A stretch of DNA of 64,000 bases. Origin: Natronomonas gomsonensis. Lineage in GTDB: Archaea > Halobacteriota > Halobacteria > Halobacteriales > Haloarculaceae. Positions 40,804 through 50,332 of the stretch are shown here, in pieces. The notes below the pieces were generated by a model, which saw nothing but the letters and a program-made list of their open reading frames with translations, did not search any database and was not told the origin of the DNA. Made by a program: the position numbers and the translations under genes. Each line of letters begins with the position of its first letter. The stretch's first letter is position 1. The DNA is taken from contig NZ_JACAWU010000001.1 in assembly GCF_013391635.1 (NCBI RefSeq), positions 1,178,001 to 1,242,000 on the forward strand, read 5' to 3'.

Positions 40804-41970
40804 TTACTGTTCGATGATGCTCTCCTCGACTTCCTCGCCGAAGTGTCGCGCCACGTCCTCGTAGTAGACGAGCACCTCGTCGCCGGCTTCGAGGTTGGTG
40901 ACGGCCTTTCGTCCCGACTCGGTGGCGACCTTGATGGTTTCGGCGTTCTGCAGCAGCGTCTCGATGCGGTCGCCGTTCTCCATCTCGGCTTCGACGCGGA
41001 ACATCGGCCGCTGTTCGATTTTCGCGCGACCGACGATGGTCTCGCGGGTCTCACCGCTGGTGTCGACGATTTGGACGTCGTCGCCGGATTTCAACTCCGC
41101 GAGGTACTTCGTCTCCCCCCCGGGCGTCCGGACGTAGGCGTGGACGGCGCCGGCGTTGACGCGGAACGGACGGGAGGCGACGTACGGCGAGTCGGCGGTT
41201 TCGGCGTGGACGAAGAACAGTCCGCGGGACATCGAGCCCACGAGCATCCCCTCGTCGTGGTCGAGCATCGAGGCGGTGTCGACACAGACTCGGTCAGCCG
41301 AGCCGGTTTCCTCGACGGTCGTCACCGTCGCGTACTGGAGGTCGAGCTGTTCGCGGGCGGTGGCGTCACGGACTTCGACGGTGGCGCGAATCTCGTCGGG
41401 ACTGTCGGTGTCCAACAGGACGGCGTCGGCGCCGAGTTCGAGCGTCTCGAAGGCGGTCTTGGCCTCCTCGGCGGTCTGGACGCCGGCGACGAGGTCGGTC
41501 TCCTCGCCGATGCGGGCGATGAGGTTCTCGAGGGGAATGATTTGCCAGTCCTCGCCGACGACGATGGTGAAGTCGGCGTCCTTGGCGGCTTCCTCCGCGA
41601 AGGTCTCGTAGTCGGAATCGAGGATACGGACGTACGAGCCGGCGGTTCCCTCGGTGCGGCGGAGGGTGGTCAGGTCGGCGGACCCGGAGAAATCCGAGGG
41701 AAGGTCGACGGTGCCGTCGCCCTCGCCGCCCTTGCCGACGATGACGGCGTCGGGTTCGGTCTCTTCTTCCTGTTCGGCGTCCATGACGTGGACGTCGTCG
41801 CCCGCGAATGCGGCGACGTTGACGGAGCCGAGTTCTCGCACGCGGTCGACGTCGCGCTGGTCGACGAGCACCCAGTCGACGCCGGCTTCGAGGCCGGCGG
41901 TGATGCGGCGCTTGCGCGCCTCCCAGTCGCCGACGGCGTCGTCGGCTTTCAGCCAGACGGAGCGTGTCAT
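40804..41970 (-). CDS. 3-Dehydroquinate synthase II (archaeal shikimate pathway)
   Basis: A 388-residue enzyme of the MJ1249 family, which oxidatively deaminates and cyclises 2-amino-3,7-dideoxyheptulosonate to 3-dehydroquinate with NAD. Typical stretches are SVWLKADDAVGDWEARKRRI, ENLIARIGEETDLVAGVQTA, GMLVGSMSRGLFFVHAE and FRVNAGAVHAYVRTPGGETK. Length matches haloarchaeal family members. ATG 41970 is chosen with a TTCAATAG box 26 bp upstream; the minus frame is open as far as 43638, but that part is antisense to the transglutaminase gene. It supplies AroD. Confidence 0.92.
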   Translation of the reverse strand: MTRSVWLKADDAVGDWEARKRRITAGLEAGVDWVLVDQRDVDRVRELGSVNVAAFAGDDVHVMDAEQEEETEPDAVIVGKGGEGDGTVDLPSDFSGSADLTTLRRTEGTAGSYVRILDSDYETFAEEAAKDADFTIVVGEDWQIIPLENLIARIGEETDLVAGVQTAEEAKTAFETLELGADAVLLDTDSPDEIRATVEVRDATAREQLDLQYATVTTVEETGSADRVCVDTASMLDHDEGMLVGSMSRGLFFVHAETADSPYVASRPFRVNAGAVHAYVRTPGGETKYLAELKSGDDVQIVDTSGETRETIVGRAKIEQRPMFRVEAEMENGDRIETLLQNAETIKVATESGRKAVTNLEAGDEVLVYYEDVARHFGEEVEESIIEQ

Positions 41971-41990
41971 ATCTCGTCGGTTGCGGGGCC

Positions 41991-41999
41991 GGCTATTGA
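41991..41999 (-). promoter_or_regulatory. TATA box of the 3-dehydroquinate synthase II gene
   Basis: TTCAATAGC on the minus strand, centred about 26 bp before ATG 41970; leaderless spacing. Confidence 0.5.
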
Positions 42000-42099
42000 A
42001 CGTGGCGGGAGCGGCCGGTTTCGCGCGCCGAATCAACCACACACTAATGTAGATGGCGCCGAAGTTCCCGGTGAGAATGGGTCGGGGGAACGCGATACG

Positions 42100-44943
42100 A
42101 TGATGCGAGCACTGCTCGCGGCCTGCTGTCTCGCCGGTATCGTTCTCGGTGGCGCCTTCGCCCCCGCAGTCGGCATTCAGACGCCCGTTCCTGACCTCGG
42201 CGTCGAGGGCGAGGGCGGTCCCGACGTGGGGGGAAGTATCGGCATGCAGAACGCTTCGAGTGGCGACAGCGGCGGGAACGAAAGCGGCGGTGGAGGCGAA
42301 AGTGAAGCGAGCGATGGCAGCGACAACAGCGACGACCAACCGCCGCCCGAAAGCGAATCCGGTGCCAGCGGCTACGGCGGCACCTCCGCCGGCGGCTACC
42401 CCGAACAGACGACCGTCGGCGGCCAACTGTCGCTGTCGAACCACGAGGAGTTGGTCGTCCGCAGTCCCCGTCCGTCGCGGTGGCGGTTGGGGGCCTACGA
42501 ACGGTACACGGGGTCGGGATGGGACCGAGAGCGCGGCGACCGACAGCCGCTCGAGGAACCGCTTCGGACCACCGAGGGGCGACCGGAGGTGCAGTACGGA
42601 ATCACCGTGACGCCGCAGCGGTCGATGAACTCCCTCGCGTCGGTGTGGCGACCGGCGTTCGCACAGGTCGACGGACAGGCGGTGTTCGTCAGCGGACAGC
42701 GCGGCTTCACCGTCGAGGGGTCCGTCGAGGCCGGCGAGACCTACCGGACGTTCACCTACGGCCCACCCTCTCGGGAGGCGGCCGCGGCCGCCACCGGCGA
42801 GGACTACCCCGCCGACATCGAATCGCGATACACGCAACTGCCCGACGACACCCCCGTCAAACTGTCCGAACGAACCACACGGATAACCGACGACGCCGAG
42901 ACGCCCTACGAGACGGCGAGCGCCATCGAGGCGTGGCTCGAATCGAACAAGGAGTACTCGCTGAACGCGAGCCACGACCGGGACAACGACGTGGCCACCG
43001 AGTTCGTCTACGAGATGGACGCGGGCTACTGTCAGTACTTCGCGACGACGATGACGGCGATGCTCCGCACCCAGGACATCCCGGCGCGGTACGTCACCGG
43101 CTACGGAACGGGCGAATCGGTCGGCAACGACGAGTACCTCGTCCGCGGGAAGAACGCCCACGCGTGGGTCGAAGTGTACTTCGAGGACGTTGGGTGGGTG
43201 GCGTTCGACCCGACGCCCGGCGGCGGCCGCACCCAGGCCGGACGCGACGCCGAACCGCTCGAGGAACCCGGAGAGCAGTCTTCGCCGTCGTCGACGCCGA
43301 CCCCATCGGCGGACGAATCGACACCGACGCCGGAGGCCGACGACACGCCCACGCCCGATGCCGAAGCGACGCCGACGCCCGAACCGACGACGGAGTCGGC
43401 CGGTTCCGTCAACGTCACGCTGACGCCTGACCCGGTTCCGGGTCGGGAGGTAACCGCGACGGTCACCCGGGACGGCGACCTCATCTCGGGGGCGACGGTG
43501 CTGTTCAACGGCGACTCCATCGGCGAGACCGACGCCGACGGCAACGTCACCGGCGAGGTGCCGTACAACCGCTCGTTGAACATCGAGGTGCGTCTCGACG
43601 GCAGCCAGCCCAGACTCGGCAACGTCGGCGGGTCCCACAGGCGGGCGTCGCTGGCCGCGCCGACGCTGCTTCAGGAAGGGACGACGGTTTCCTTCGACGT
43701 GCCGACCGAAATCGACATCGAACTGCTCGGCGAGCCGGTCGCCGGCGGGTCGGTCGACATCGTCGCCAACGTCTCCGGCGAGCCGGTTCGCAACGGGAGC
43801 GTCCGTCTCGACGGCAGCGAGGTCGCCCGAACGGACGACGGCGGGCAGGCGACGGTGCCGTTGCCCGACGCCGAGACGGTCGAAATAGTCGTCGAACGCG
43901 GCGACGCCAGCGGCAACCGGACGGTCAATCTCACGCGGGCGACGCCCGAGGTGACGGCGACGCCGTCACCCACGCAGACGCCGCCGACCGACTCGCCCAA
44001 TCTCACCGTCGAGCCGTCGTGGCTGCTCGCCCTGCCGACCTCGCCGGCTTCGGTCGTCCTCGAGTACGACGGCCAGCCAGTTCCGAACGCGACCATCGCG
44101 GTCGACGGCGAGACCGTCGGGACGACGGACCGGAACGGCACGATCGCGGTCACGCTTCCGTTCGCCGATTCGACGACGGTGACCGCCAGCGCCTCACCCG
44201 ACGGCCCGACGACGGCGACGACCGTTGAGGGGATGTATCGGAACCTCGCCATCGCCGGCGGCGGACTCTTGGCCGTCGTCGTCGGTGGGCTGGGAATGGC
44301 GGCCCGATACGGCCTCACGCCGCGGGTGCTCGCTCGACTCGCTCGCCGGACAGTGGTTGGAACTGGCCGGCGAATCGTCGCGGGACTCGTCGGCCTCGCC
44401 GGCGTCCTCGACGAGGGGCTTTCGACGGTGACCGACGCGATTCGGTACGGCATCGACCGCCTCGGCGACGGCGTCGAGGGGGCGGCCGCGCTCCTGATTG
44501 CAATAGGTACCGGAACGGCCGACGCGGCACGCCGGACGGCGGCGTTCGCCCGCTCGCTGCCCCGGCGACTGCACCCGGCGGTCATCCTCGCGTGGCTTCG
44601 GGGGGCCGGCCGCTCTGCGGCGCGGTCGATAGCCGCTGCACGCGGCGATTCGCCGGCCGACGCGACGGTCGAGGACGAACAGGCGATGACGATTCGAGCG
44701 GCGTGGCAGGAGTTCCGGCGTTACGTGTCGATTCGTTCGTGGCGAACCTCGACGCCAGGTGAAATCGGCCGCTGGGCGGTCTCCAGGGACGGCCTGCCCG
44801 CCGACGCCGTCGCCACCCTGCGGGACGCCTTCCGGGACGTCGAGTACGGTGCCCGGTCGCCGGAGGACCACCTCCCGGATGTGGAGGCGGCCCTCGAAGA
44901 GATACGGTCGAGCAAGCGCGACGCCGAGGAGGGCGAGCAGTGA
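42100..44943 (+). CDS. Secreted transglutaminase-like protein with Ig-like repeats and DUF4129 tail
   Basis: A 947-residue envelope protein. Domains in order: signal helix (ALLAACCLAGIVLGGAFAP), Gly/Ser/Asp-rich linker (45-95), a beta-rich part of the DUF3488 periplasmic type, transglutaminase core with Cys311 (GYCQYFATTMTAMLR), His354 (NAHAWVEVYF) and Asp370 (GWVAFDPTP), Thr/Pro linker (395-430), three Ig-like beta repeats (435-700), one membrane helix (715-738) and a cytoplasmic DUF4129 end (EIGRWAVSRDGLPADAVATL). Bacterial TgpA-type relatives have five or six N-terminal helices, absent here. First gene of the DUF58/MoxR cluster. ATG 42103 is an equal start choice. Confidence 0.85.
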   Translation: MMRALLAACCLAGIVLGGAFAPAVGIQTPVPDLGVEGEGGPDVGGSIGMQNASSGDSGGNESGGGGESEASDGSDNSDDQPPPESESGASGYGGTSAGGYPEQTTVGGQLSLSNHEELVVRSPRPSRWRLGAYERYTGSGWDRERGDRQPLEEPLRTTEGRPEVQYGITVTPQRSMNSLASVWRPAFAQVDGQAVFVSGQRGFTVEGSVEAGETYRTFTYGPPSREAAAAATGEDYPADIESRYTQLPDDTPVKLSERTTRITDDAETPYETASAIEAWLESNKEYSLNASHDRDNDVATEFVYEMDAGYCQYFATTMTAMLRTQDIPARYVTGYGTGESVGNDEYLVRGKNAHAWVEVYFEDVGWVAFDPTPGGGRTQAGRDAEPLEEPGEQSSPSSTPTPSADESTPTPEADDTPTPDAEATPTPEPTTESAGSVNVTLTPDPVPGREVTATVTRDGDLISGATVLFNGDSIGETDADGNVTGEVPYNRSLNIEVRLDGSQPRLGNVGGSHRRASLAAPTLLQEGTTVSFDVPTEIDIELLGEPVAGGSVDIVANVSGEPVRNGSVRLDGSEVARTDDGGQATVPLPDAETVEIVVERGDASGNRTVNLTRATPEVTATPSPTQTPPTDSPNLTVEPSWLLALPTSPASVVLEYDGQPVPNATIAVDGETVGTTDRNGTIAVTLPFADSTTVTASASPDGPTTATTVEGMYRNLAIAGGGLLAVVVGGLGMAARYGLTPRVLARLARRTVVGTGRRIVAGLVGLAGVLDEGLSTVTDAIRYGIDRLGDGVEGAAALLIAIGTGTADAARRTAAFARSLPRRLHPAVILAWLRGAGRSAARSIAAARGDSPADATVEDEQAMTIRAAWQEFRRYVSIRSWRTSTPGEIGRWAVSRDGLPADAVATLRDAFRDVEYGARSPEDHLPDVEAALEEIRSSKRDAEEGEQ

Positions 44944-45590
44944 GCCGTCTACTTCGCGCCGTCGTCGGGGCAGTCGGTATCGCCGCCGTCGGACTCGCTG
45001 CCGCGTTAGCGTTCGCACCCGATACCGTCGAGCAGGTAGTCGACATCGACATCCTCGTCCGGACGACGCCGCTGTCGGAGGCGGCGCTGCGGGCGCTGGC
45101 GGTCGCCGTCGCCGGAGCGATTTGTGCCGCGTGGGTCGTCTGGACGGCCGGACCGACCGGCGAAGACGACCTTCCCGAAGGCCCGCTGTCGGAGCCGACG
45201 ACAGACTTCTCGGCGCTCCGGGCGGCGCCGCCGGAACACGCCACCGCCGGCCCGATGGTCGGCGAGGGCTTCGACGAGCGCGTCGTCCGGTCGGCGGCCG
45301 CGGCCGCCAGCGGCGACGACTACGACGCTGTCAGACGCGAGATTCGACGGCTCGCCGTCTCGGCTGTCGCCCACGTTGAAGGGTGCGACGAGGCGGCCGC
45401 CGAGGACACGGTCAGAGGCGAGGAATGGACCGACGACGCGATTGCGGCGGCGTACGTCGCAGACCGGGAGTCGGCGCTACCGTTCCGGAAGCGACTCCGG
45501 GCGTGGCTCCGACCGTCGCGGACCAGAATCGACCGAATCGAGCGGTCGCTGTCGGCCATCGAGCGCCGACTCGACGGGGGGTGGAACTGA
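44940..45590 (+). CDS. DUF7269-like membrane protein of the DUF58 cluster
   Basis: A 216-residue protein with two N-terminal membrane helices (AVVGAVGIAAVGLAAALAFA; ALAVAVAGAICAAWVVWTAG) and a cytoplasmic helical domain (VRREIRRLAVSAVAHVEGCD; FRKRLRAWLRPSRTRIDRIE). GTGA overlap with the transglutaminase gene and TGATG overlap with the DUF58 gene show tight coupling. No enzymatic motif; probably a membrane scaffold (family name DUF7269 from memory). Confidence 0.75.
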   Translation: MSRLLRAVVGAVGIAAVGLAAALAFAPDTVEQVVDIDILVRTTPLSEAALRALAVAVAGAICAAWVVWTAGPTGEDDLPEGPLSEPTTDFSALRAAPPEHATAGPMVGEGFDERVVRSAAAAASGDDYDAVRREIRRLAVSAVAHVEGCDEAAAEDTVRGEEWTDDAIAAAYVADRESALPFRKRLRAWLRPSRTRIDRIERSLSAIERRLDGGWN

Positions 45591-46900
45591 TGGGGATTCG
45601 AACGAGTTCGCGATTCGACGCCGCCGTCCTCGCGGCCGTGGTGCTTCTCACCGTCGGCACGATACTCGGCGAAACCGCGCTATTCGTCGCCGCGGCCGTC
45701 CCCGTCGTCTACCTCGTGGCCGACGCGCTGGCCCGGTCACCGTCGCCGTCGGCGCTGGCCGTCGAGCGGGCGTTCGACCCCGAGGTCCCGACCCCCGGCG
45801 AGACGACGACGGTGACGCTCACGGTCCGAAACGAAAGCGACCGAACGCATCCGGACGTACGCGTCGTCGACCGACTGCCGGACCACGTTCCCGTCGTCGA
45901 GGGGTCGCCGCGCGGCTCTCTATCGCTGCGGCCCGGGGAGTCCGGGCGCGTCTCCTACGAAATCGTCGCCTCGCAGGGCGACCACGAGTTCGACTCGCCG
46001 CTGGTTCGGCTCCGGTCGCTTCCGGCCGCTGGGTCGGCCACCGGCGAACCGGCCGTCGACGGCACGTCGATTCTGCGGTGTCGACGCGGCGTCAGCGACG
46101 TGCCCCAGACGAACGGGTCGCTCCGACGGGTCGGGACCCAACCGACAGACAGCGGCGGGTCGGGACTGGAGTTCCACTCGGTTCGGGAGTACCGACCCGG
46201 CGACGACATCGGCCGCATCGACTGGCGCGGACTGGCGAAAACCGGCGAACTGTCGACGGTCAACTTCCGTGAGACACGGGCGACGAAGACGGTCGTCGTC
46301 GCCGACGGGCGGGTGCCGACGCGGCAGTCCCGCGACCACGGCCACCCCACCGGGGCCGAATTGTCGGCGTACGCCGCCGACCGGGCGTTCGGCCGCCTCG
46401 TCGCCGCCGGCAACCACGTCGGACTCACGGCGTTGGGCATCGACGAAAACGACATCGAGCCGACGCTGCCGAGCGACCGCTCGGGGCGGCCGTGGGTGCC
46501 GGTCGGCAACGACGCGGCGACGCGAACGCGGGTCGGAGCGGTCCTCGATGCGGTCGTCGCCGCTGGACAGGCCGAACGCGAGACGACGCCAGCGGCCGCC
46601 GACGGCGGAACTCGGGAGGACGCGCTCGCGCTCCGTGAACGCCTCCCCGGGGCCGCCGACGTGGTACTCACGACGCCGCTGCTCGACGACGACCCGGTCG
46701 GCCTCGCGACGGAACTCGTCGCGGCCGGCCACGATGTCGTCGTCGTCAGTCCGGACGTGACCGGCGGCGGGACGCCCGGCGGGAGAGCCGCGAGCATCGA
46801 GCGCCGACTCCGCATCGAGCGCCTCAGAGAATCGCTCGCGACGGTCGTCGACTGGGACACCGACCGACCGCTGTCGGCCGCGCTGGAGGGGTCGACGTGA
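45590..46900 (+). CDS. DUF58 domain protein (MoxR partner, vWA-like)
   Basis: A 436-residue protein with two N-terminal membrane helices, a beta-sandwich (TVTLTVRNESDRTHPDVRVV) and the DUF58 signature VREYRPGDDIGRIDWRGLAK followed by a vWA-like fold (KTVVVADGRVPTRQS; ADVVLTTPLLDDDPVGLATE). DUF58 proteins act with MoxR ATPases as chaperone pairs, a pairing seen here although moxR is on the opposite strand. TGATG overlap at the start and GTGA overlap at the end. Confidence 0.85.
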   Translation: MGIRTSSRFDAAVLAAVVLLTVGTILGETALFVAAAVPVVYLVADALARSPSPSALAVERAFDPEVPTPGETTTVTLTVRNESDRTHPDVRVVDRLPDHVPVVEGSPRGSLSLRPGESGRVSYEIVASQGDHEFDSPLVRLRSLPAAGSATGEPAVDGTSILRCRRGVSDVPQTNGSLRRVGTQPTDSGGSGLEFHSVREYRPGDDIGRIDWRGLAKTGELSTVNFRETRATKTVVVADGRVPTRQSRDHGHPTGAELSAYAADRAFGRLVAAGNHVGLTALGIDENDIEPTLPSDRSGRPWVPVGNDAATRTRVGAVLDAVVAAGQAERETTPAAADGGTREDALALRERLPGAADVVLTTPLLDDDPVGLATELVAAGHDVVVVSPDVTGGGTPGGRAASIERRLRIERLRESLATVVDWDTDRPLSAALEGST

Positions 46901-48450
46901 GTGTCGACGACCGGCGGCTCTCGGAGTCGAACTGGCGGCCGACGCGGAGTTCGACGGTCGTCTCCGCGGCCGTCGCGGCCGTCGTCACGCTCGGACTTGC
47001 GGCGATAGCCGGCGCCATTGCGCCCGCGGCGCTCGGCTTCCTCGCCGGCCTGTGTCTCGCCGGCACGGTTCGAGCGACGGCACTCACCGAACGCCGCGTC
47101 GCGACGATTCTCGCGGGGGTCCTCGCCGTCGTCGCGGGCCTCGCCTCCCTCGGCGGCGCCGCGGTCGCCGTCGTCATGCAGGTGGGGTGGCCGCCGACGC
47201 CGCCGCTGCCGTTCCTGGAGTTCGCGCCGTTCGCGCTGTTCGTCGCCGGGTCGCTCGCGGGGTTCGGCGGCCTCGCCGCGTTCTGGGGCGTCTCGCCCGG
47301 TGCGGACGCGGGAACTGCCGCTGGCCGCGTTCTCGTCGCCGGGGTCGTTCCCGCGACGGTGCTGTCGGCCGACCTGCTCGCGCCGATGTTCGAGCCGGTG
47401 TTTCGGCTCCTCGGCCTCGCCACCGACGTGCTGTTCGTCCGCGGTGCGGCGGCTCCGATGGGCCTCCCGCGGATGCAACTCGTCGTCTCCTTCGTCGTGA
47501 CCGCCGTCGCAGTCGTCGCCGTCCGGTTGGGGGTCGGAGCGCTCCCGATTTCGGAGTTGGCCGGCGAGGACACCGAGGCGGAACTCGCCGCCGCGGTCGC
47601 GACGACGCGGCGGCTGCTCGCGTGGGTCGGCATCGTCGCCGGACTCTCGGCGCTCGTCGTCGCCTTCGGACTCGCGACCACCGAACTGTATTCCCGGAGC
47701 CCAGCGATTGCCCGCTCGCTTTTCGCGTGGTTCGGCGCCTCGACGGCGCTCCGGTGGCTGTTCGTCGCGCTCACGGTCGGTGGGGTCGCCACGTTCCTCG
47801 CGGTTCGACTGCTCCGGTCTGCGGCCTCCGAGCGGTTCCGCCCCGATTTCCTGCCGGTCGCCTCGCTGTCGGTCGGCGGCCTGCTCGTCGTCGCCGTCTG
47901 GGTGGCTCATCCGGCCGTAGCGACGCGGGCGATTGGGGCCGCGAGCAGCGACACCGGCCGCCGACTCCTCGCGAATCTCTTCGAGACGGTCGGCTCCTTC
48001 GCCGTCGTACTCGGGGTCGTCTGTGTCGGACTGGCGGTCGCAGTTCTCCCGCTACTCGCACTCGGTGTCGCCGGTGCGCTCCGACTGCTCGGGGAGACGA
48101 CGGGCGCACAACTGGCCGCGGCGGGGACGCTCACCGCGGCCATCGCCGCAGCCATCGCCGACCTCTCGATACTCTTCGTTGTCGGCGGCGTGGCGGCGAG
48201 TCTACTCGTCTGGGACCTCGGGGAGTTCGCAGCCACGCTTGGGCGGGAACTCGGCCGGCAGGGGTCGACCCGGAGAGGCGAGTTGGTCCACGCCGGCGGC
48301 GCTGTGCTGTTGGCTGCCGCCGCGTCGGTCGTCGCCGTCGGCACCGTTCGAGCGGTCGAGGCCGTCCCGCCGACGGCGACGGCGAGTGCGGTCGCAGCGA
48401 CGGTGACGGCCGTCGCCGGAACGCTGCTGCTGTTCGTGCTCGCTCGGTGA
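46897..48450 (+). CDS. DUF7519-like polytopic membrane protein
   Basis: A 517-residue protein with about twelve to fourteen membrane segments (AAIAGAIAPAALGFLAGLCL and others) and little soluble sequence; the stretch ELAGEDTEAELAAAVATTRR is a cytoplasmic loop. It replaces, in position, the TM portion absent from the transglutaminase gene and may form the membrane part of the same complex (inference). No transporter motif. Last gene of the plus-strand operon; converges with moxR. Confidence 0.75.
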   Translation: MSVDDRRLSESNWRPTRSSTVVSAAVAAVVTLGLAAIAGAIAPAALGFLAGLCLAGTVRATALTERRVATILAGVLAVVAGLASLGGAAVAVVMQVGWPPTPPLPFLEFAPFALFVAGSLAGFGGLAAFWGVSPGADAGTAAGRVLVAGVVPATVLSADLLAPMFEPVFRLLGLATDVLFVRGAAAPMGLPRMQLVVSFVVTAVAVVAVRLGVGALPISELAGEDTEAELAAAVATTRRLLAWVGIVAGLSALVVAFGLATTELYSRSPAIARSLFAWFGASTALRWLFVALTVGGVATFLAVRLLRSAASERFRPDFLPVASLSVGGLLVVAVWVAHPAVATRAIGAASSDTGRRLLANLFETVGSFAVVLGVVCVGLAVAVLPLLALGVAGALRLLGETTGAQLAAAGTLTAAIAAAIADLSILFVVGGVAASLLVWDLGEFAATLGRELGRQGSTRRGELVHAGGAVLLAAAASVVAVGTVRAVEAVPPTATASAVAATVTAVAGTLLLFVLAR

Positions 48451-48475
48451 CCGGTAAATCGGTACGACGCCCGTC

Positions 48476-49438
48476 TCAGTCGTCGGCCGTCGCGACCGCC
48501 GGTACCTCGATTCCGTCGAGAACGTCGGCGACGATTTCCTCGTTCGTCACGCCGCGAACCGTCGCCTCCGAGGTGAGCACGAGGCGGTGTTCGAACGCCT
48601 CGTGGACGACCGCACGCACGTCGTCGGGGGCGACGTAGTCGCGGCCCTCGATGACCGCACGGGAGCGACTCGCCTCGAACAGCCGCTGGATGCCGCGCGG
48701 TGAGACGCCAACGTCGACGCGGTCGTCCTCGCGTGTCGCCCGCCCCAACTCGATGACGTAGTCGCGCAACTTCCCATCGACGCGTACCGTCTCGGGAACG
48801 GACTGCAGCTCGGTGACTCTGTCGCCGTCGATGACCGTCTCGGGGTCCGGCGTCCGACTCGTTCGGTCCGCCCGGCGGTCGATTATCTCCCGTGCTCCCT
48901 CCTCGTCGGGATAGCCGAGTTCCGTCTTCAGGATGAAGCGGTCGCGTTGGGCCTCCGGGAGTGCGAAGGTGCCCTCCTGTTCGACGGGGTTCTGTGTCGC
49001 GATGACGAAGAACGGTTCCGGGAGCTGGTAGGTCGTCCCGTCGGCCGACACCTGACTCTCCGACATCGCCTCGAGGAGGGCGGCCTGGGTCTTCGGCGGC
49101 GCGCGGTTGATTTCGTCGGCCAACACGACGTTCGAGAACACCGGGCCCTCGGTGAACTCGAAGGTACCCTCGTCTTCTCGGTAGATGTGCGAGCCGGTGA
49201 TGTCGCCGGGCAGGAGGTCCGGCGTGAACTGGATGCGGTTGAACGACAGCCCCAGTGCGGTCGCGAAACTCTGTGCGGTCAGCGTCTTCCCCGTCCCCGG
49301 AACGTCCTCCAAGAGGACGTGTCCCCGCGAGAGGACGCCAGTCAAAACGGTCTCGAGCACCTGTCGGTCCGCGACGACGGCCGACGCGACCGCGTCGATG
49401 ACGTCGTCACACACCGCCGATGCCTCGGCTACGTCCAT
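48476..49438 (-). CDS. MoxR family AAA+ ATPase
   Basis: A 320-residue AAA+ ATPase: Walker A GHVLLEDVPGTGKTLTAQSF (about 39-58), Walker B SNVVLADEINRAPPKTQAAL, sensor 1 FVIATQNPVEQEGTF, and sensor 2 in GVSPRGIQRLFEASRSRAVI. MoxR ATPases remodel or load cofactors into vWA/DUF58 partners, and the facing operon encodes such a partner. Start ATG 49438 is set by the TTTCAAAT box 27 bp upstream; ATG 49462 lies inside that box. Confidence 0.9.
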   Translation of the reverse strand: MDVAEASAVCDDVIDAVASAVVADRQVLETVLTGVLSRGHVLLEDVPGTGKTLTAQSFATALGLSFNRIQFTPDLLPGDITGSHIYREDEGTFEFTEGPVFSNVVLADEINRAPPKTQAALLEAMSESQVSADGTTYQLPEPFFVIATQNPVEQEGTFALPEAQRDRFILKTELGYPDEEGAREIIDRRADRTSRTPDPETVIDGDRVTELQSVPETVRVDGKLRDYVIELGRATREDDRVDVGVSPRGIQRLFEASRSRAVIEGRDYVAPDDVRAVVHEAFEHRLVLTSEATVRGVTNEEIVADVLDGIEVPAVATADD

Positions 49439-49460
49439 ACGCCGTCCTGCGGGCGGACGC

Positions 49461-49468
49461 ATTTGAAA
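49461..49468 (-). promoter_or_regulatory. TATA box of the moxR gene
   Basis: TTTCAAAT on the minus strand, centred 27 bp before ATG 49438; decides that start for a leaderless mRNA. Confidence 0.55.
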
Positions 49469-49507
49469 CCTTGCGGTGAATCGGCAGAAACGAACGACGA
49501 CCGCGAT

Positions 49508-50332
49508 TCAGGCCTCGACTGCGAGGCCGGCGGCTTCGAGGGCCTCCTCGGCCGACACGTCATCGTGGACGACGAGCGACACCGCACGAGCCATCTTCTC
49601 GGGGTCGTCGTGCTGGAAGATTGTTCGGCCCATCGAGACGCCGGCACCACCGGCGTCCATCGCACCGCGTACGTCACGTAGCGCCGCGAGGTCGCCCTCC
49701 GGCGACCCGCCGGCGATGAGTACCGGCAAGCGAGTCGACTCACAGACGTGTTCGAAGCTCTCGGCGTCGCCGCTGTAGCCCGTCTTGATTACGTCGGCAC
49801 CCAACTCCTCGCCCAATCTGACGGCGTGGCCGAGCGCCTCGGGGTCGTCACCCTCGATATCCGGGCCGCGGGCGTACGTCATCGCCAACACTGGCATGCC
49901 GTACTCGGCGGCCTCGTCGGTCAGTTTTGCGAGTTCCTCGATCTGTTCGCGCTCGTGATTCGACCCGACGTTGATGTGGAAGGAGACTGCGTCGGCGCCG
50001 GCGCGGATGGCGGCTTTCACCGACCCCGTCGTGCGCTTGTCGTTAGCGTCGGGGCCGATGACCGTCGAACCGTTGAGGTGGGCGATGTAGCCCGCGCCGT
50101 TGGTGTTGCCGTGGACGCGAGGGGCGATTCCCTTCTGGGTGAGAACGCTGTCGGCGCCGCCCCGGGTGACGGCGTCGATGGTCGATTCGATGTCTTTGAG
50201 CCCTTTTACCGGGCCGAGTGTGATGCCGTGGTCCATCGGAACGACGACGTAGCGGCCGTCTGTTCCGATGCGGTCGAGGCGTGCGGCGGTCCCTGCAGTC
50301 ATGTTACGTGATGGTGTGGTAGGTTCGGTCAT
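49508..50332 (-). CDS. 2-Amino-3,7-dideoxy-D-threo-hept-6-ulosonate synthase (class I aldolase-like)
   Basis: A 274-residue enzyme (264 if ATG 50302 is used) that condenses a fructose-derived ketoacid phosphate with aspartate semialdehyde, the first step of the archaeal route to 3-dehydroquinate. Motifs are [18 protein letters not shown], the Schiff-base Lys in [14 protein letters not shown], and phosphate binding in [11 protein letters not shown] and [16 protein letters not shown] 50332 overlaps the trpA stop as ATGA and has GGAAGG just upstream, so I take it. It is the last gene of the trpCBA operon, linking chorismate supply to tryptophan synthesis. Confidence 0.92.
   Translation of the reverse strand: MTEPTTPSRNMTAGTAARLDRIGTDGRYVVVPMDHGITLGPVKGLKDIESTIDAVTRGGADSVLTQKGIAPRVHGNTNGAGYIAHLNGSTVIGPDANDKRTTGSVKAAIRAGADAVSFHINVGSNHEREQIEELAKLTDEAAEYGMPVLAMTYARGPDIEGDDPEALGHAVRLGEELGADVIKTGYSGDAESFEHVCESTRLPVLIAGGSPEGDLAALRDVRGAMDAGGAGVSMGRTIFQHDDPEKMARAVSLVVHDDVSAEEALEAAGLAVEA

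Noticed and set aside
40843..42099. Upstream extension of the transglutaminase frame by 419 codons on the plus strand
   Set aside because: It is antisense to 3-dehydroquinate synthase II, has no domain, and the signal helix at ATG 42100 is the natural N terminus.
40804..43638. A single 944-codon open frame on the minus strand running through the 3-dehydroquinate synthase II gene and beyond
   Set aside because: Only 40804-41970 matches a protein family. The rest is Arg/Gly-rich antisense to the transglutaminase gene, an effect of high G+C that removes stop codons.
45955..47910. A 651-codon minus-strand open frame
   Set aside because: It mirrors the DUF58 and DUF7519 genes, whose overlaps and motifs are convincing; the mirrored protein is repetitive Arg/Glu/Asp.
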